Below are positions 33,000 through 45,680 of a stretch of 64,000 nucleotides of DNA, in pieces (the first letter of the stretch is position 1; every line of letters begins with the position of its first letter). The DNA comes from Symsagittifera roscoffensis. Taxonomy: Eukaryota; Xenacoelomorpha; Acoela; Convolutidae. Location of the stretch: contig NC_087068.1 of the NCBI RefSeq assembly GCF_963678635.1, forward strand, positions 3,224,001 through 3,288,000, written 5' to 3'. The position numbers were made by a program, and so were the translations under genes. The notes under the pieces are model-generated. The model worked only from the letters and a program-made list of their open reading frames with translations, did not search any database and had not been told where the DNA came from.

Positions 33000-33350
33000 A
33001 ATTAGTTCATTAAGCCGATAAAAAATAGGCCGAAATAATTTGGGCCGAAGAATTTTTTAGCGAGACAAAAAAAACAGAGGAAAAAAGAAGTCAAGGTAAG
33101 TGAAATTAAAAACTGAAGGACTAAACCAAACACTGAAAGCAACATTAAATAAAATGAAAAGCAAAATAAACTTATTCCAAGATGTGACGACTTGGACAAA
33201 ACAGGTCCTGGTCAGATTCGAACCCAGGTCCTTTGCCTCCACAGGCATAATCGTTACCTCCAGGCTAAGTTATCCGAGAACTACGCAGAGGTCTTAGCCG
33301 GAAAAAGTCTATATTCCAGTTAGATAACGCTTGCTAATATCAAGCACAAA
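33000..33350 (-). repeat. tRNA-derived SINE copy (family member 2)
   Basis: On the minus strand: palindromic tag leader (plus 33313-33345), a tRNA-like head with an A-box-like TTAGCCTGGAGGTAACG, and B box GGTTCGAATC (plus 33216-33225), then an A-rich body. The head is the best preserved of the family. Copy B of the duplication keeps only the leader side (39557 onward). Confidence 0.6.
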
Positions 33351-34122
33351 CATCTTGTGGAAACTACATACTACTGAGCAGCCTATTTAAGCGGTAAATG
33401 TAGGTGTTAAATAGCAGTAAATGTACGACCTTTATCCACTTTAAGTGAATTCACCATTATGTGAACAAAGTTATTCACACGGAAAAAAGACTAGTACACG
33501 TTTACAACATACTTGCAGATCGCAAATAAAAAAAACGAACAACGACATCCGTTTGCTGAGCAAGTAGCACAGAAAATTCCGACCTTAAGCGAAAGATAAA
33601 AAAAGTTGTTTTCGAAAACCGAACAAAAAATGAAAAAATATCAGAACTTTTTTGTTTCAATTTTTTTCTGAATTTTTTAAAACTATTTTTTTGACAAGGA
33701 AGCTTAAATAAAGCTTCCAAAACTTATTTGCCTAGAATAAAACAAAGATTTTTAATATTTAAAGCAAAGTCTTCCAAAAAAATTCATTTACGAATCGAAC
33801 TGGTTGGAAACATAAACTTGGCAGAGAAGTTTAAATAGATCATATTGACAGCCTCAATTTCGAATCTTATTTTCTTCGTAACTATTTTCTTCGCCTTGTG
33901 ATACCTCGTAACTAGTTTCCAACCATAGCAAAGACTAGTTGTGCTATTTAGCGTTTGAGAATTATGCATCTTCTACAAAATTTCTCACTTTTGTAATAGT
34001 GGTCACAGTTAACACGATCCTTAATGTTTATTCATTGAAGCAATTACATTACCCGTGAGTTTCAGTGGGCGCCTAATTACATCATAAATTCTATCAAGAC
34101 TGCAGGTATACCCAGACAAAGT

Positions 34123-34906
34123 TCTAATGTTCGGCTGCCCTTGAATTACTGGTCTGCAATTGATTTTGGCAAAAAAAGTTCTGATTAACGATAAAATTTG
34201 TACTGTTAAATATCAAACTAGTGTTTAAATTAATTGGAGTCGTATACGGAAAAAATATGGCCATATCGCTATCCTGATTTCAATTCGAAGCAAATTTGTG
34301 CGTGGGATAAAAAGAAATTGTCAATTTCAACATCATATTTTAAGTCTTCATAATAGTTAACGAGCTATTTACGTAAGATCACCTTGCACTAATGAAAGTG
34401 CGTAGCCGAACTGCTTAGGAACACATAGATTCCAGGCTCGATCTCCAATTTAAATTTTTCTTTTTGAAATTAGTATGAATAAGAAAACCCCAAGCATATA
34501 TATTCCTAGTTTTTTCTAATGTTCCGGCTGCCCTTGAATTACTGGTCTGCAATTGATTTTGGCAAAAAAAGTTCTGATTAACGATAAAATTTGCACTGTT
34601 AAATATCAAACTAGTGTTTAAATTAATTGGAGTCGTATACGGAAAAAATATGGCCAAATCGCTATCCTGATTTCAATTCGAAGCAAATTTGTGCGTGGGA
34701 TAAAAAGAAATTGTCAATTTCAACATCATATTTTAAGTCTTCATAATAGTTAACGAGCTATTTACGTAAGATCACCTTGCACTAATGAAAGTGCGTAGCC
34801 GAACTGCTTAGGAACACATAGATTCCAGGCTCGATCTCCAATTTAAATTTTTCTTTTTGAAATTAGTATGAATAAGAAAACCCCAAGCATATATATTCCT
34901 AACTTT
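34123..34906 (+). repeat. 392-bp tandem duplication specific to copy A
   Basis: Units 34123-34514 and 34515-34906 start TCTAATGTTC.GGCTGCCC and are nearly identical. Copy B has one unit only (from about 40409). Confidence 0.85.
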
Positions 34907-35742
34907 TTTCGGCACTCAGAACAAAATTCTTTCGAGTTAAAAACAGAAATAGAATTTTTGCATCCAAAAGAATCGAATTAGAACAAACGCGTGAGTCACC
35001 AAATCTCCATTTTGCCACCTCTTTGTTCTGACCGCCAAAGTGGGTAAAAACTTTGTCTTTGGTATTTTTTTTCAAAGTGTTTTCTTTCAAAACCAGGTGC
35101 CACAAACAATCATATAAAAACCCTTTCAGCCGTGATTTGAACGACATCTTAAGACATTCAACAAAAAATGTCAGTCTTGTTTTCGAGCAAACAAAGCGAG
35201 TGAGCAGGCTTATAAAAGGGCGGTGAACTTCTTTTATTTACGCCGTAAGAGCTTTCTATTTCAGTTAAACTAACTTTCGGATGTTTTTTCAGCTCTGTCG
35301 GTTGTTTTTTTTTCGGCTCAATTCTAAAAAAAATCTTCTAGAAAACATTTAAAATTTCTTTTATTCATTTTTTGGAAAAAAAACTGTTTCAGAAAGACTA
35401 AATTATGCGCGCGCAAAGTCTTTTTTAATCGATATTGAAAACAATTTCGAGAACAATCATCAATTCGAAAGAAATTTAACTAAAACAATTTAGACATCAT
35501 TTTAAACCAAATTTATTTAATCTAAAATAAACTTTCATGGGTTCTAATTTTAGGCAGGGTTTCATATTTTGATGCACACTGCCGCATTTACAAGAAACCA
35601 TGAACTCGTAAGGCACTTTTATTTTTTGCTCAACAAATAAGTTCTTTTTGAATAATTTTGGGGTTAATTACTGCACTAAACAGAAAAGATTAACCTAACA
35701 AGGCAAAGGATATGCATAAACAAGAACATTTCTCAATAACAG

Positions 35743-36530
35743 AAAAACCTATTAAATCAAACAGGAATCCTAGGCAAACTTGCCAAGCAAGGCATTTTAA
35801 ATTCAGATTAGCAACTGAACAAAACTTACGAAGCAGAAACCAGGCCGACGACCTTTGAGCAGACATAATTTGAGCCAAAAAACGTTTTCTAAAAAAATTT
35901 CAACCCCCTGAAACTACCATAGTAACTAGAACCCAACCAGTAGTTAAATTTGAATTTTCATGAAATTGGGCATGTCAGCTGCACTTGCTTTATCTTGAAA
36001 TTGAACTTGCCAGCTGCATTGATGTCAGCTTAAATTGAGATGTGATTCAACTGATCTTGTTAAACTAGTTGTTAACCCGAAGAAAGTCTAGCTTCCGATT
36101 TGATAACGCTTGCTAATCGCAAGCGTAATTAATAATAATCATAAAAAATCCAAAACATTTTCAATAGCGTTGAAATTGCTTACAGTACAAGACAAGTCCG
36201 TTATGTGGCAACTATGCCGACAAACATAGACATACAGTGGACAGTTTGCTTGAGGTGGCAAACTTCATGACCCGGGTGTCAACATTGCCTATAAGCGAAG
36301 TGTGCTGCAAAAGCTGAGGAAATTGAGTTTGTTATTAAACAAGCTAACATATGATTCAAGTGACTTTGTTTTGATACTTTTTTGATTTATTTGAATTGAA
36401 TCTGAATCAAGGTATCAAACAATTCTGGGTTTACCATGAAAAAAAATATTGTTTTCCGATTTGATAACACTTGCAATTCGCAACCGTAAGAATAACTTCA
36501 TACACGAATACGAGAACTCTACGAAAGTTC
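35743..36530. other. Spacer between duplication copies
   Basis: No gene is recognised. It contains two palindromic SINE tags (36091-36125 and about 36452-36484). Confidence 0.55.
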
Positions 36531-39500
36531 TAATTTCATTAGCCGAGTCAGTAGTTTTCCTTTTCACTTGCGATATTTACGAATAAAAGTTACGATTAAA
36601 TGTGGTTCTTAGAGAAGATACGTAACCTGACTTGTTGTTTCCTCAATAAAATGATCTATGAAACTCTCTTGTTAATGCAGCTTGAGTTATTTTTTTGCTA
36701 CTTCAAACTTATAACATTTCAAAATTTTCAAACTAGTTTGCACCCAATCAATTGCAGCACTCGTGTAAACTGAACCCACAATCAAATAACTGCTGGATAC
36801 CAACTTCACAGGAGCGACACATTGCCACTATATCGAAACAGTGTCTTATTTTCTGACGCATTTTTGCTGACTTTGATATAACACTATGTGAGCAACGCAA
36901 TATAGCTCAAGTTTAGCCTAGTTTATAAGTTGCAGTTTTCCATTGTAAAGTGCCATTAAACAGGGCGGCCAAAAATATAGCTGATGCCTTGAAGATGGCC
37001 AGTTCTACCTATTTAATTCTAGTAGATAGAAGAATACGCGCTGTGCGCAAAATTTTCAGGGGCTACTCTTTTTTTGCCAGGCAATTTTAAAATGGTTTTT
37101 ATCAAAAAGCTATATTCTTAGTTTCCGTTTCCATGTATTTCTTGAACCTCCACCACTGTCAAAAGTTACAGGCAGCCTTTAGGTGAAAAATTTAATGACT
37201 TGGATTTCTGAAATGTCTGCTAGTACCCCATACCCTATAGTACTTTTTGGAGAAATCAAACTTAATCTTTCAACTTCATGCAATCACTGATTGCATATCT
37301 TATAACGAATTACTCTATTTCAAGCCTTTGAAAGCTCCATAAAGATTTAACCATTGATCAAAAATATAACTGACTCAAATGTTAGAACCGCCTCAAAGGT
37401 TAATATTAATCTCGTTTTAAATGCTTCATATATTTCAATTACGCTAATTTTCGAAAAAAAATTCGTGAAAATCAAAACTACGAAAATATCAATTATTTTT
37501 TTTAAATAAATTGTACGTGTCAAAACACTTGTTGAAAGCTTCTTGACACAAATTTACATGAATTTTGTTTTTATTAACGGGGATATAATTATAACCCCGT
37601 TACTAAAATCAAAATCCATGTTAAAGTTGCATCCAGAAGCATTTAACAAGTGTTTTGACGAGCGCAACGTATTAAAAATTTCGATTAATGTTTTCTTCGT
37701 AGTTTTCATTTTCATCAACATTGTTGTGAGATTGGCGTTTTTTACCGATTTCACAACAAAAATAACCGAATATTTGTGCTCGGGGTGGTTTCTTTTTATT
37801 CAGGCAAATTTCGACTTTTTTCTGACGGAATTAGCCATTTTTGACGGAATTTTTTTCGTCATTCAAAAAGTATTGATGTCCTGAGCTCAAGATAATTTAC
37901 CAATGATTGTTTTCATAAAACTATGTGGGTTTAAAGGTTACTAATATAGCCAATTTGAGACGATTAACGCGCGATATGTTTCACATTATTAACTATCAGC
38001 GGAGATTTAATCCCTCATAGAAATCGTACCAAATTGGTTGAAACAGGGTATTTATCATAATTTTTATATTTCTAGGAGCGAAATCCATCAATTTATATGG
38101 TGCGAAAAAGGATGATTTAAAAAAATTAAAGTTTTTTTTTCTTTTTTTTCCCCGAAAAGTTCATCAATTTTTTGGAAGTGAACAGTGTTTCATAAACCCT
38201 AAAAGACAGTCCAAACATTCACGGCTTAGACTTCATACGAGCAGTCCTGTTGAAATATATGAAGCATTAAAAATTATAAATTATAGCTCTGCTGAAGCCT
38301 GAGCAAACATAAATTTTTGCTTACTGAAAAAACACTAACCGCCAAAAAATGGATCATCGTATCGGTATCAGAGCTTTTTAAATTTTCTGCATTTTGGCCA
38401 ATTTTGGAGGGTTACAGATCAAGTAGCAAATATATACTTCGGCAGGTTCATGTACCAGCTTTTTCTTCTCATGTAATTGATCAATTACAATGAATAGAGA
38501 ACACGTGCAGCACACATAGATCAGAGAAGCCTTTCATCACTGGCAATAGAAAAAAAAATATTCGAGAGTTTACCTCAAACCCGCATCCAGTTTCAAGCGT
38601 AATTACTAAAATTGAGAAAAAAAATTGATTTCATTAATTATTAATCGAGTATAAACTCTTTTTTTTTAAATCCAATTATAATCGATAAAATTTTTTTAAA
38701 TCGGTTATAATCGAGTAGTTAGTGATCCATCTATTTTTTGATACAATAACAACCGAATATAATTTATTAATTTCATCCCAGTTTCTAATTGATATGTTCT
38801 GCACAAAAAATCAATTATAATCCCTTTTGTTTGCCAATTTGGTCTCCGACCTTGCATCTGAATTGCTTATAATTTTTTATTTTTTGTAGACGTTGGCTAC
38901 TGTGAGAGAAATGCTTTAAACGTTTTCAATTCAATTCAAGCTTGCAGTTTTTTATTTGTTTATTTCTCATTGAAGTTGGTTCTTGATGCACATCTGAAGT
39001 TTTTTTAAGCACCAAAAAATCAGCACGTTGCTTTAGTTTCTTGATTTACTCGGAAGACTTTTTTTAACGCATGAGATATAATTTAACAGTTTTTCGTGGT
39101 TACAAAATTTTGACAAATGAGAGATTATAATCGATTAAAATTGATTTGAAGTGTTTTTTTGTGTATGAACATTATGAATTTTTGTAGTATGAGCTATCAT
39201 AGATTAAAATCTCCTGGAAATCATTTTGATTATAATCGATTATAAATCCTTTAAACACCTAGTTTTGTTAATTATAATTAATTATAATTGACAACAAAGC
39301 GTCAAAAAAATCTGTCATAATCGATTGCTTACGCCTAAACTGGAATGCCGGAAACCTAAAAAAACCGTAGTTTTATCAAGAAATTTTTGGCAACTGTTTC
39401 AGGATTAGAAACAAAAAGGCGAAATACTTCAAAAGCTAGTTTGAAAATGAAGAACGAAGCAAACTAGCCTAAAAATAATTTTAAAAAAGTTTTAATTTGA

Positions 39501-41634
39501 GAATCAGCGTATACTTTTCATCAGCAGAACTTCATATTAGAGAAAAATGAATATCGTTACCTCCAGGCTAAGTTATCCGAGAACTACGCAGAGGTCTTAG
39601 CCGGAAAAAGTCTATATTCCAGTTAGATAACGCTTGCTAATATCAAGCACAAACATCTTGTGGAAACTACATACTACTGAGCAGCCTATTTAAGCGGTAA
39701 ATGTAGGTGTTAAATAGCAGTAAAGGTACGACCTTTATCCACTTTAAGTGAATTCACCATTATGTGAAGAAAGTAATTCACAGGGAAAAAAGCCTAGTAC
39801 ACGCTTACAACATACTTGCAGATCGCAAATAAAAAAAAACGAACAACGATATCCGTTTGCTGAGCAAGTAACACAGAAATCTCCGACCTTAAACGAAAGA
39901 TAAAAAAAGTTGTTTTCGAAAACCGAACAAAAAATGAAAAAATATCAGAACTTTTTTTGTTTCAAATTTTTTCTGAATTTTTTAAAACTATTTTATGACA
40001 AGGAAGCTAAAATAAAGCTTCCAAAACTAATTTTCCTAGAATAAAACAAAGATTTTTAATATTTGAAGCAAAGTCTTCCAAAAAAAATTCATTTACGAAT
40101 TGAACTGGCTGGAAACATATAAACTTGGCAGAAAAGTTTAAATAGATCATATTGACAGCCTCAATTTCCTATTTAACTCGCCTTATGATACCTCGTAACT
40201 ACTTTCCAACCATACCAAAGACTAGTTATGCTATTTAGCGTATGAGAATTATGAATCTTGTACAAAATTTCTCACTTTTGTAATAGGGTCATAGTTAACA
40301 CGATCCTCAATGTTTGTTCATTGAAGCAATTACATTACCCGTGAGTTTCAGTGGGCGCCTAATTACATCATAAATTCTATCAAGACTGCAGGTATACCCA
40401 GACAAAGTTCTAATGTTCCGGCTGCCCTTGAATTACTGGTCTGCAATTGATTTCGGCAAAGAAAATTCTGATTAACGATAAAATTTGTACTGTTAAATAT
40501 CAAACTAGTGTTTAAATTAATTGGAGTCGTATATGGAAAAAATATGGCCATATCGCTATCCTGATTTCAATTCGAAGCAAATTTGTGCGTGGGATAAAAA
40601 GAAATTGTCAATTTCAACATCATATTTTAAGTCTTCATAATAGTTAACGAGCTATTTACGTAAGATCACCTTGCACTAATGAAAGTGCGTAGCCGAACTG
40701 CTTAGGAACACATAGATTCCAGGCTCGATCTCCAATTTAAATTTTTCTTTTTGAAATTAGTATGAATAAGAAAACCCCAAGCATATATATTCCTAACTTT
40801 TTTCGGCACTCAGAACAAAATTCTTTCGAGTTAAAAACAGAAATAGAATTTTTGCATCCAAAAGAATCGAATTAGAACAAACGCGTGAGTCACCAAATCT
40901 CCATTTTGCCACCTCTTTGTTCTGACCGCCAAAGTGGGTAAAAACTTTGTCTTTGGTATTTTTTTTCAAAGTGTTTTCTTTCAAAACCAGGTGCCACAAA
41001 CAATCATATAAAAACCCTTTCAGCCGTGATTTGAACGACATCTTAAGACATTCAACAAAAAATGTCAGTCTTGCTTTCGAGCAAACAAAGCGAGTGAGCA
41101 GGCTTATAAAAGGGCGGTGAACTTCTTTTATTTACGCCGTAAGAGCTTTCTATTTCAGTTAAACTAACTTTCGGATGTTTTTTCAGCTCTGTCGGTTGTT
41201 TTTTTTTCGGCTCAATTCTAAAAAAAATCTTCTAGAAAACATTTAAAATTTCTTTTATTCATTTTTTGGAAAAAAAACTGTTTCAGAAAGACTAAATTAT
41301 GCGCGCGCAAAGTCTTTTTTAATCGATATTGAAAACAATTTCGAGAACAATCATCAATTCGAAAGAAATTTAACTAAAACAATTTAGACATCATTTTAAA
41401 CCAAATTTATTTAATCTAAAATAAACTTTCATGGGTTCTAATTTTAGGCAGGGTTTCATATTTTGATGCACACTGCCGCATTTACAAGAAACCATGAACT
41501 CGTAAGGCACTTTTATTTTTTGCTCAACAAATAAGTTCTTTTTGAATAATTTTGGGGTTAATTACTGCACTAAACAGAAAAGATTAACCTAACAAGGCAA
41601 AGGATATGCATAAACAAGAACATTTCTCAATAAA
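36531..41634 (+). repeat. Segmental duplication copy B
   Basis: Direct copy of 16392-16632 plus 29213-35742, without the LTR element. It preserves the empty insertion site GTGTAAACTGAACCC (AAACT 36767-36771). The right boundary is at TTCTCAATA, about 220 bp before the stop codon of the FZR gene. No gene is recognised in it. Confidence 0.9.
36767..36771. other. Paralogous empty site of the LTR element
   Basis: A single AAACT joins the two flanks found on either side of the element in copy A. This proves the element ends and shows that insertion followed the duplication. Confidence 0.9.
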
Positions 41635-41855
41635 TAAACAATAACATATCTCAAAACATAAATCAGATTCTAGCTTCCAATTTACTGCACTCAAAGTTTG
41701 GACCCAAATCATAATTTTGAAACTCTCCCATCATTTTTAAAGTACTTTCAAGCTCTTACTGAGCTCCTAGATTGGTTACATTTTAGAATTGAAATTTAGG
41801 GAATTGCATAATTTTAAGTTGCCGCCTCAGTTTTTTGAACACCACTAAATCGACT

Positions 41856-43352
41856 TTATCGAGTTTGGAAAAGATATAGCGCTGAATCCGGAACACTTCT
41901 TTTGCTTAAGTCGTTTTTCGGAAACACGTTCCAAAATTTCAGAGTGCTGCATGGAGGTCCAGCAGCCGTTACCAGAGTGCTACTGTTCGGTGCCAAAGCA
42001 GCGTAAATGACCCTTGAACTGTGACCGTCCAGGGTCGCTATCTTCTCATTCTTCTCTCCATCCCACACGATTATATCGTTTGTAGAGTACCCTTGAGTTG
42101 TGACGTAATAGTTTGCATGTTTACACCAGAACACACCAGTGATTTGGGATCCCACTTGGTTCTTTGAAACCAGCTGTCCTGTCATGGTGCTCCAGTGGTA
42201 CACAGTTTGGTCATTAGTCCCCCCTCCCGTCGTCAATGTTCCCAGACGGTGAGGGTTCCAACTGAGAGCTCTCACAGCCGCCTTGTGATCGAAAGAGTGA
42301 ACAACTTTTCCACTTCCTATGTCCCAAATCAGAACCTTGTTGTCGTTGCATCCCGATGCTAACAAACTCCCGTCAAAGTAACACTTCAACCCGCAGACTT
42401 CTTGTACGTGAGAGGTAAACACGCGAGCATTTTTATTCATCGGCATTCTTACATCTTTGCAGCAAATCAGACCTGATTTTGATCCCGAGAACAGCAGATC
42501 ATTCTTCCACGAAAGAACGCCAACTCTATTCTTGTGCATTTTTTGACTCAGCAAAGGCTTGTCGGTGTTTGAGCGAAGGTCTCTCGTTTGCACGGCACCA
42601 CTATTGGTTCCCATTGCAAGGATCCGACCGTCCTCGTTAAACGACAGGGACGTCGGACTAAGTCCGAGAGAACTCGCGTTGAACAGCGGCCAACTTTTTC
42701 CTTCACTCCACAAGTACACAAAATCGCCCAGAACCAATCCAATCACATTTTGCGAAGAGTAATCCAGAATGTTGAGGTAGAAGTCGTTTTGCAAACTCGG
42801 TGCGTCCAGGATTCGAACCGGGGATCTCGTTATCTTGGGTGACTGATCATCGGTAATTGATGACAGGTATCTTGAGCTAGGAGTAGACATTTGTAAATTT
42901 TCGACTGAATACTTCGAATTATCGGGGTCGAAATTTTCATGGTCTTCGGTAATTGTCTCGGAGTTGAAGTTGAACACTTTTGGCGTGCTAAAGAGAGTTC
43001 GTTTCACCTTTCGCTCGTTCTTTGTTTCCAATAACTGCTCAGACAAAATCACTTGATAAGGCGACAATTTTGTAGCATGCGTTGAACTCGAACTTGGAGT
43101 TTTAGGAGACCTCTCGCTTTGAGGTGAACCGGAAGAAACCCTATGACGGATTAAGTTCACCGAATGAGGCGACGTTCTTAGCGGAATAAACCTGTCCCCG
43201 TAAACCTTTTTTACCGGAGACGCAAGTTCATAAGGCGAGAAAACTTTGAGAGGCGAAATGTGCTTACCCAGTCTTCCATCGCGTAATTTTCCAATGAATT
43301 GCTCGTTTGATAACAAATCGTATTGAGAGTCAGATATATCTACAGAGTTCAT
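41856..43352 (-). CDS. FZR1: Fizzy-related / Cdh1 APC/C activator
   Basis: WD40 activator and substrate receptor of the anaphase-promoting complex, acting in the nucleus and cytoplasm at mitotic exit and in G1. The first ATG gives 498 residues in one exon, a usual length for the family. The C-box DRFIPLR is at residues 53-59. A disordered Ser/Pro region with many SP/TP sites (CDK phosphorylation candidates) spans about 60-170. The signature RSPVRILDAPSLQNDFYLN at about 176-194 leads into seven WD40 repeats to about 485, with HKNRVGVLSW, SHVQEVCGLKC, GSGKVVHSFDHKAAVRALSW and DGHSSRVIYAALAP easily seen. This pattern is Fzr/Cdh1 rather than Cdc20. The protein ends YLFQTR where family members usually end in Ile-Arg, the dipeptide that docks on APC3. 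No intron was found, unlike most animal FZR1 genes. Confidence 0.92.
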   Translation of the reverse strand: MNSVDISDSQYDLLSNEQFIGKLRDGRLGKHISPLKVFSPYELASPVKKVYGDRFIPLRTSPHSVNLIRHRVSSGSPQSERSPKTPSSSSTHATKLSPYQVILSEQLLETKNERKVKRTLFSTPKVFNFNSETITEDHENFDPDNSKYSVENLQMSTPSSRYLSSITDDQSPKITRSPVRILDAPSLQNDFYLNILDYSSQNVIGLVLGDFVYLWSEGKSWPLFNASSLGLSPTSLSFNEDGRILAMGTNSGAVQTRDLRSNTDKPLLSQKMHKNRVGVLSWKNDLLFSGSKSGLICCKDVRMPMNKNARVFTSHVQEVCGLKCYFDGSLLASGCNDNKVLIWDIGSGKVVHSFDHKAAVRALSWNPHRLGTLTTGGGTNDQTVYHWSTMTGQLVSKNQVGSQITGVFWCKHANYYVTTQGYSTNDIIVWDGEKNEKIATLDGHSSRVIYAALAPNSSTLVTAAGPPCSTLKFWNVFPKNDLSKRSVPDSALYLFQTR

Positions 43353-44937
43353 TTTAATCAATTTTCCAGTCAATTTTTCTAGTAAGTCAAGTTTTCAATC
43401 AAAAAGCAATCAACGCTAACTACAAGTTGTCCCGCTAATCTAACCAAAACAACCTGAAAATTCCAACCACATAACAAAATTATTTTTCAAAGAATCGTAA
43501 AATGGTCTGAGAAACGAATTGTCTATCAATTGAGCCACTGATGATCCAGAAAAAAACTATGCTCCGATCTGATAACGCTTGCTGATTTGAACCAATTTTT
43601 TGAATGCAATGTGTGCTATTTCAAAATTAAGGAGTTTTGAAAAACATCGGCAAGAACTTCAAACAGAAGCGCGCCAGCGAAAAAAAAACGGCCCAAAATA
43701 GCTCTGAGAAGTTGCAAGAAAACGCCTTGCATAAGATAACCTAGCACACTTGTTAGGAAAAACTGGACAACTGACTCGACTGTCTACACTACGTTAACTT
43801 GTGTAAAGAAGTTGGGAAACTACAAACCAGACCATTCTGCAGGATCACCAATTCTAAATGTTGAAATGAAGCTACCATGCACTTTCACACCAAACCGAGG
43901 AACACCACTTGGTAAAATAAAAAAAATTGTATTAATGTGAGGCCACGAAAACGTCAAAGCACATAATATGACTGTGAAGGAAGCTGAAAACATGGGGGTC
44001 GATAAAAAATGGCTTAAGAATCTGTTATTACAAATTGCAAAAACGAACACTTTTCCCGGCCAGGTTCTCAACACAGCCTCTCTTTGAAATTACAATAGAA
44101 AATTCTCGGTGATTACTTTGCTCTTTTTCATTACATCCCCCAGCCCAGTAACAAAATTATCCCACCAACGATTTGACAATTTTTGGGAGCTTTCATTTGC
44201 TTGGATTATTCTTACCTCAGATGGAAATGCTGTTCCATATTGTTTAGTTGCTGACGCTTATAAGTTTAGTATGATTGGTTAGAGCTAAAGTCCACTTTCG
44301 CGAACTCATTGATTATTTCTGAAATTCGATCTACGAAATCACTTTTGGTGTTCTTGACTGCATTGAGACTTGTCTGTGTGGACAAGTAAACAATTTTTGA
44401 ACAACACTTCTTTCATTCAAATACACGGGTGATTTATTTTAAACGGTTTTGAATTTTGATTAGACGATAGGAAACTGGAAAGAAGCCAGAAAGTTAATTT
44501 AGAAAGTTGGGGGAGTTCGCCACTTAATCTGCCAAATGTAAAGAGCAAAACATCAATCCTGGTCTGCTCAGAGGCGATTCGAAAAATTCTTTTTACAGTT
44601 TCATGTTTACAAGGAAAAAGGATCCAGGCTCGTAACAATTAGGAAAAAAGAATCTTCAAAAATTATACACAGAGGCGAAGATGAGCTTTGCACCACTTGC
44701 GATACAAAGAAGAGATTAAAATCAATTGAAAACAAAACTTGAAAAATTTTATCATAAAAAGTTTTAAATGCAAAAAAATCCAAAAAGATCAAACAAAAAT
44801 ACCTGCGCCATTAGAAATTTTGCAAGGCGCTTTCAAAAAGCTAGAACGAAGCCGAACTTTCAAAAAAGACGTCAAAAACTGGCGGCACAAATAAGCAGAC
44901 AGACAAAAAACTTTAAAAAATCAGTTTGCTAAAGAAC

Positions 44938-45000
44938 AGATCCCGACTGGAATCGAACTCCCGGGCTTTGACAAGCATGGCTGTTAGAGCAGCTTAAAAG
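44938..45000 (-). repeat. tRNA-derived head, second SINE type
   Basis: On the minus strand, AAGCTGCTCTAACAGCCATG is followed by a T-arm CCCGGGAGTTCGATTCC, with a good B box GAGTTCGATTCC and CAGTCGGGATCTG. The acceptor and anticodon arms do not fold into a full tRNA, so it is a SINE head or tRNA relic. Confidence 0.45.
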
Positions 45001-45379
45001 AAAGCAAAATCTTCAAAAAAATCGGGCTACAGGAACTAAGCCGACAGGCGATAGTCCGAAAAAGCACAAAGCAGGTGTGTTGCCTCTACGCCAGATACTC
45101 CAGGCGGTCGAAAAGATGATAAGTCCAGGTGAATAAGTCGACAAGATCCACAAAACGGTCAAAAACTTGATTATAACTTGTGTGCAAAAAAATTTGGTCG
45201 TTGCAACTAATGAAGGGGTGCTTTTTAAAAGAGTTCTATCCGTTGAACCCAAAAACGCATATTTGAGAAAGGTAATTTTAGAGAAAACAAAACTAAAATC
45301 AAAAATATGGATCAAATATTCCCCCGCACTGTTTTGAAGGCTGTAGACAGAGGGGTCAGGTAAAAAACTCTAAAGGGGA

Positions 45380-45680
45380 ATGCAGGCAAACAGAGGAGCA
45401 AATCAGGAGAAGTTTCTGAGAAAAACTAAAAATTTTGCAAAAAGTGAAAAAAATAACTTCTAAAACAAAAAATGAAACTTCAACAAAAAGATTGGTAAGC
45501 ATACAACCAACTTGAAAACTGCGGAGGGGAGTGCTGAAAATCATTGGCCGACAATTTTTTTGAAACAGAATATTTCCCGTTTGAAAAAAAAAACAAGTCC
45601 TGGTCAGACTCGAGCCCAGGACCATTACCGTCCCAGGCATATTCGTTACCTCTATGCTGTCGGCCAGGAACGCAAAAAAA
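45380..45680 (-). repeat. tRNA-derived SINE copy (family member 3)
   Basis: On the minus strand, an A-box-like AGCATAGAGGTAACGAATATG and a B box GGGCTCGAGTCTGACC (plus about 45604-45619), followed by CAGGACTTG and an A-rich body. It shares TAACGA-TATGCCTG and CCAGGAC with member 2. Confidence 0.5.

Larger units (their letters stand above)
29213..35742 (+). repeat. Segmental duplication copy A, right part
   Basis: Continues the duplicated segment after the LTR element, aligning with 36767-41634. It begins with the second AAACT. Relative to copy B it has an unrelated repeat insert at 29.98-30.17 kb, about 140 bp extra at about 31.62-31.76 kb, 1.02 kb extra at 32237-33253, and a 392-bp tandem duplication at 34123-34906. 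I recognise no gene. Open frames shared by both copies are short and lack known motifs. Confidence 0.9.

Noticed and set aside
34899-35147. 82-codon minus-strand ORF identical in both duplication copies (also 40793-41041)
   Set aside because: The whole surrounding 1.2 kb is equally identical, so the identity shows recent homogenisation rather than selection. No domain is recognised.
37543-37884. 113-codon hydrophobic plus-strand ORF in copy B (short form in copy A)
   Set aside because: No known motif, AT-driven Phe/Ile content, and not preserved at full length in copy A.
42805-42840. Perfect tRNA B box (GGTTCGAATCC) on the minus strand inside FZR
   Set aside because: It encodes the conserved RSPVRILDAP segment of the protein and there is no A box upstream, so it is a coincidence of codon choice.
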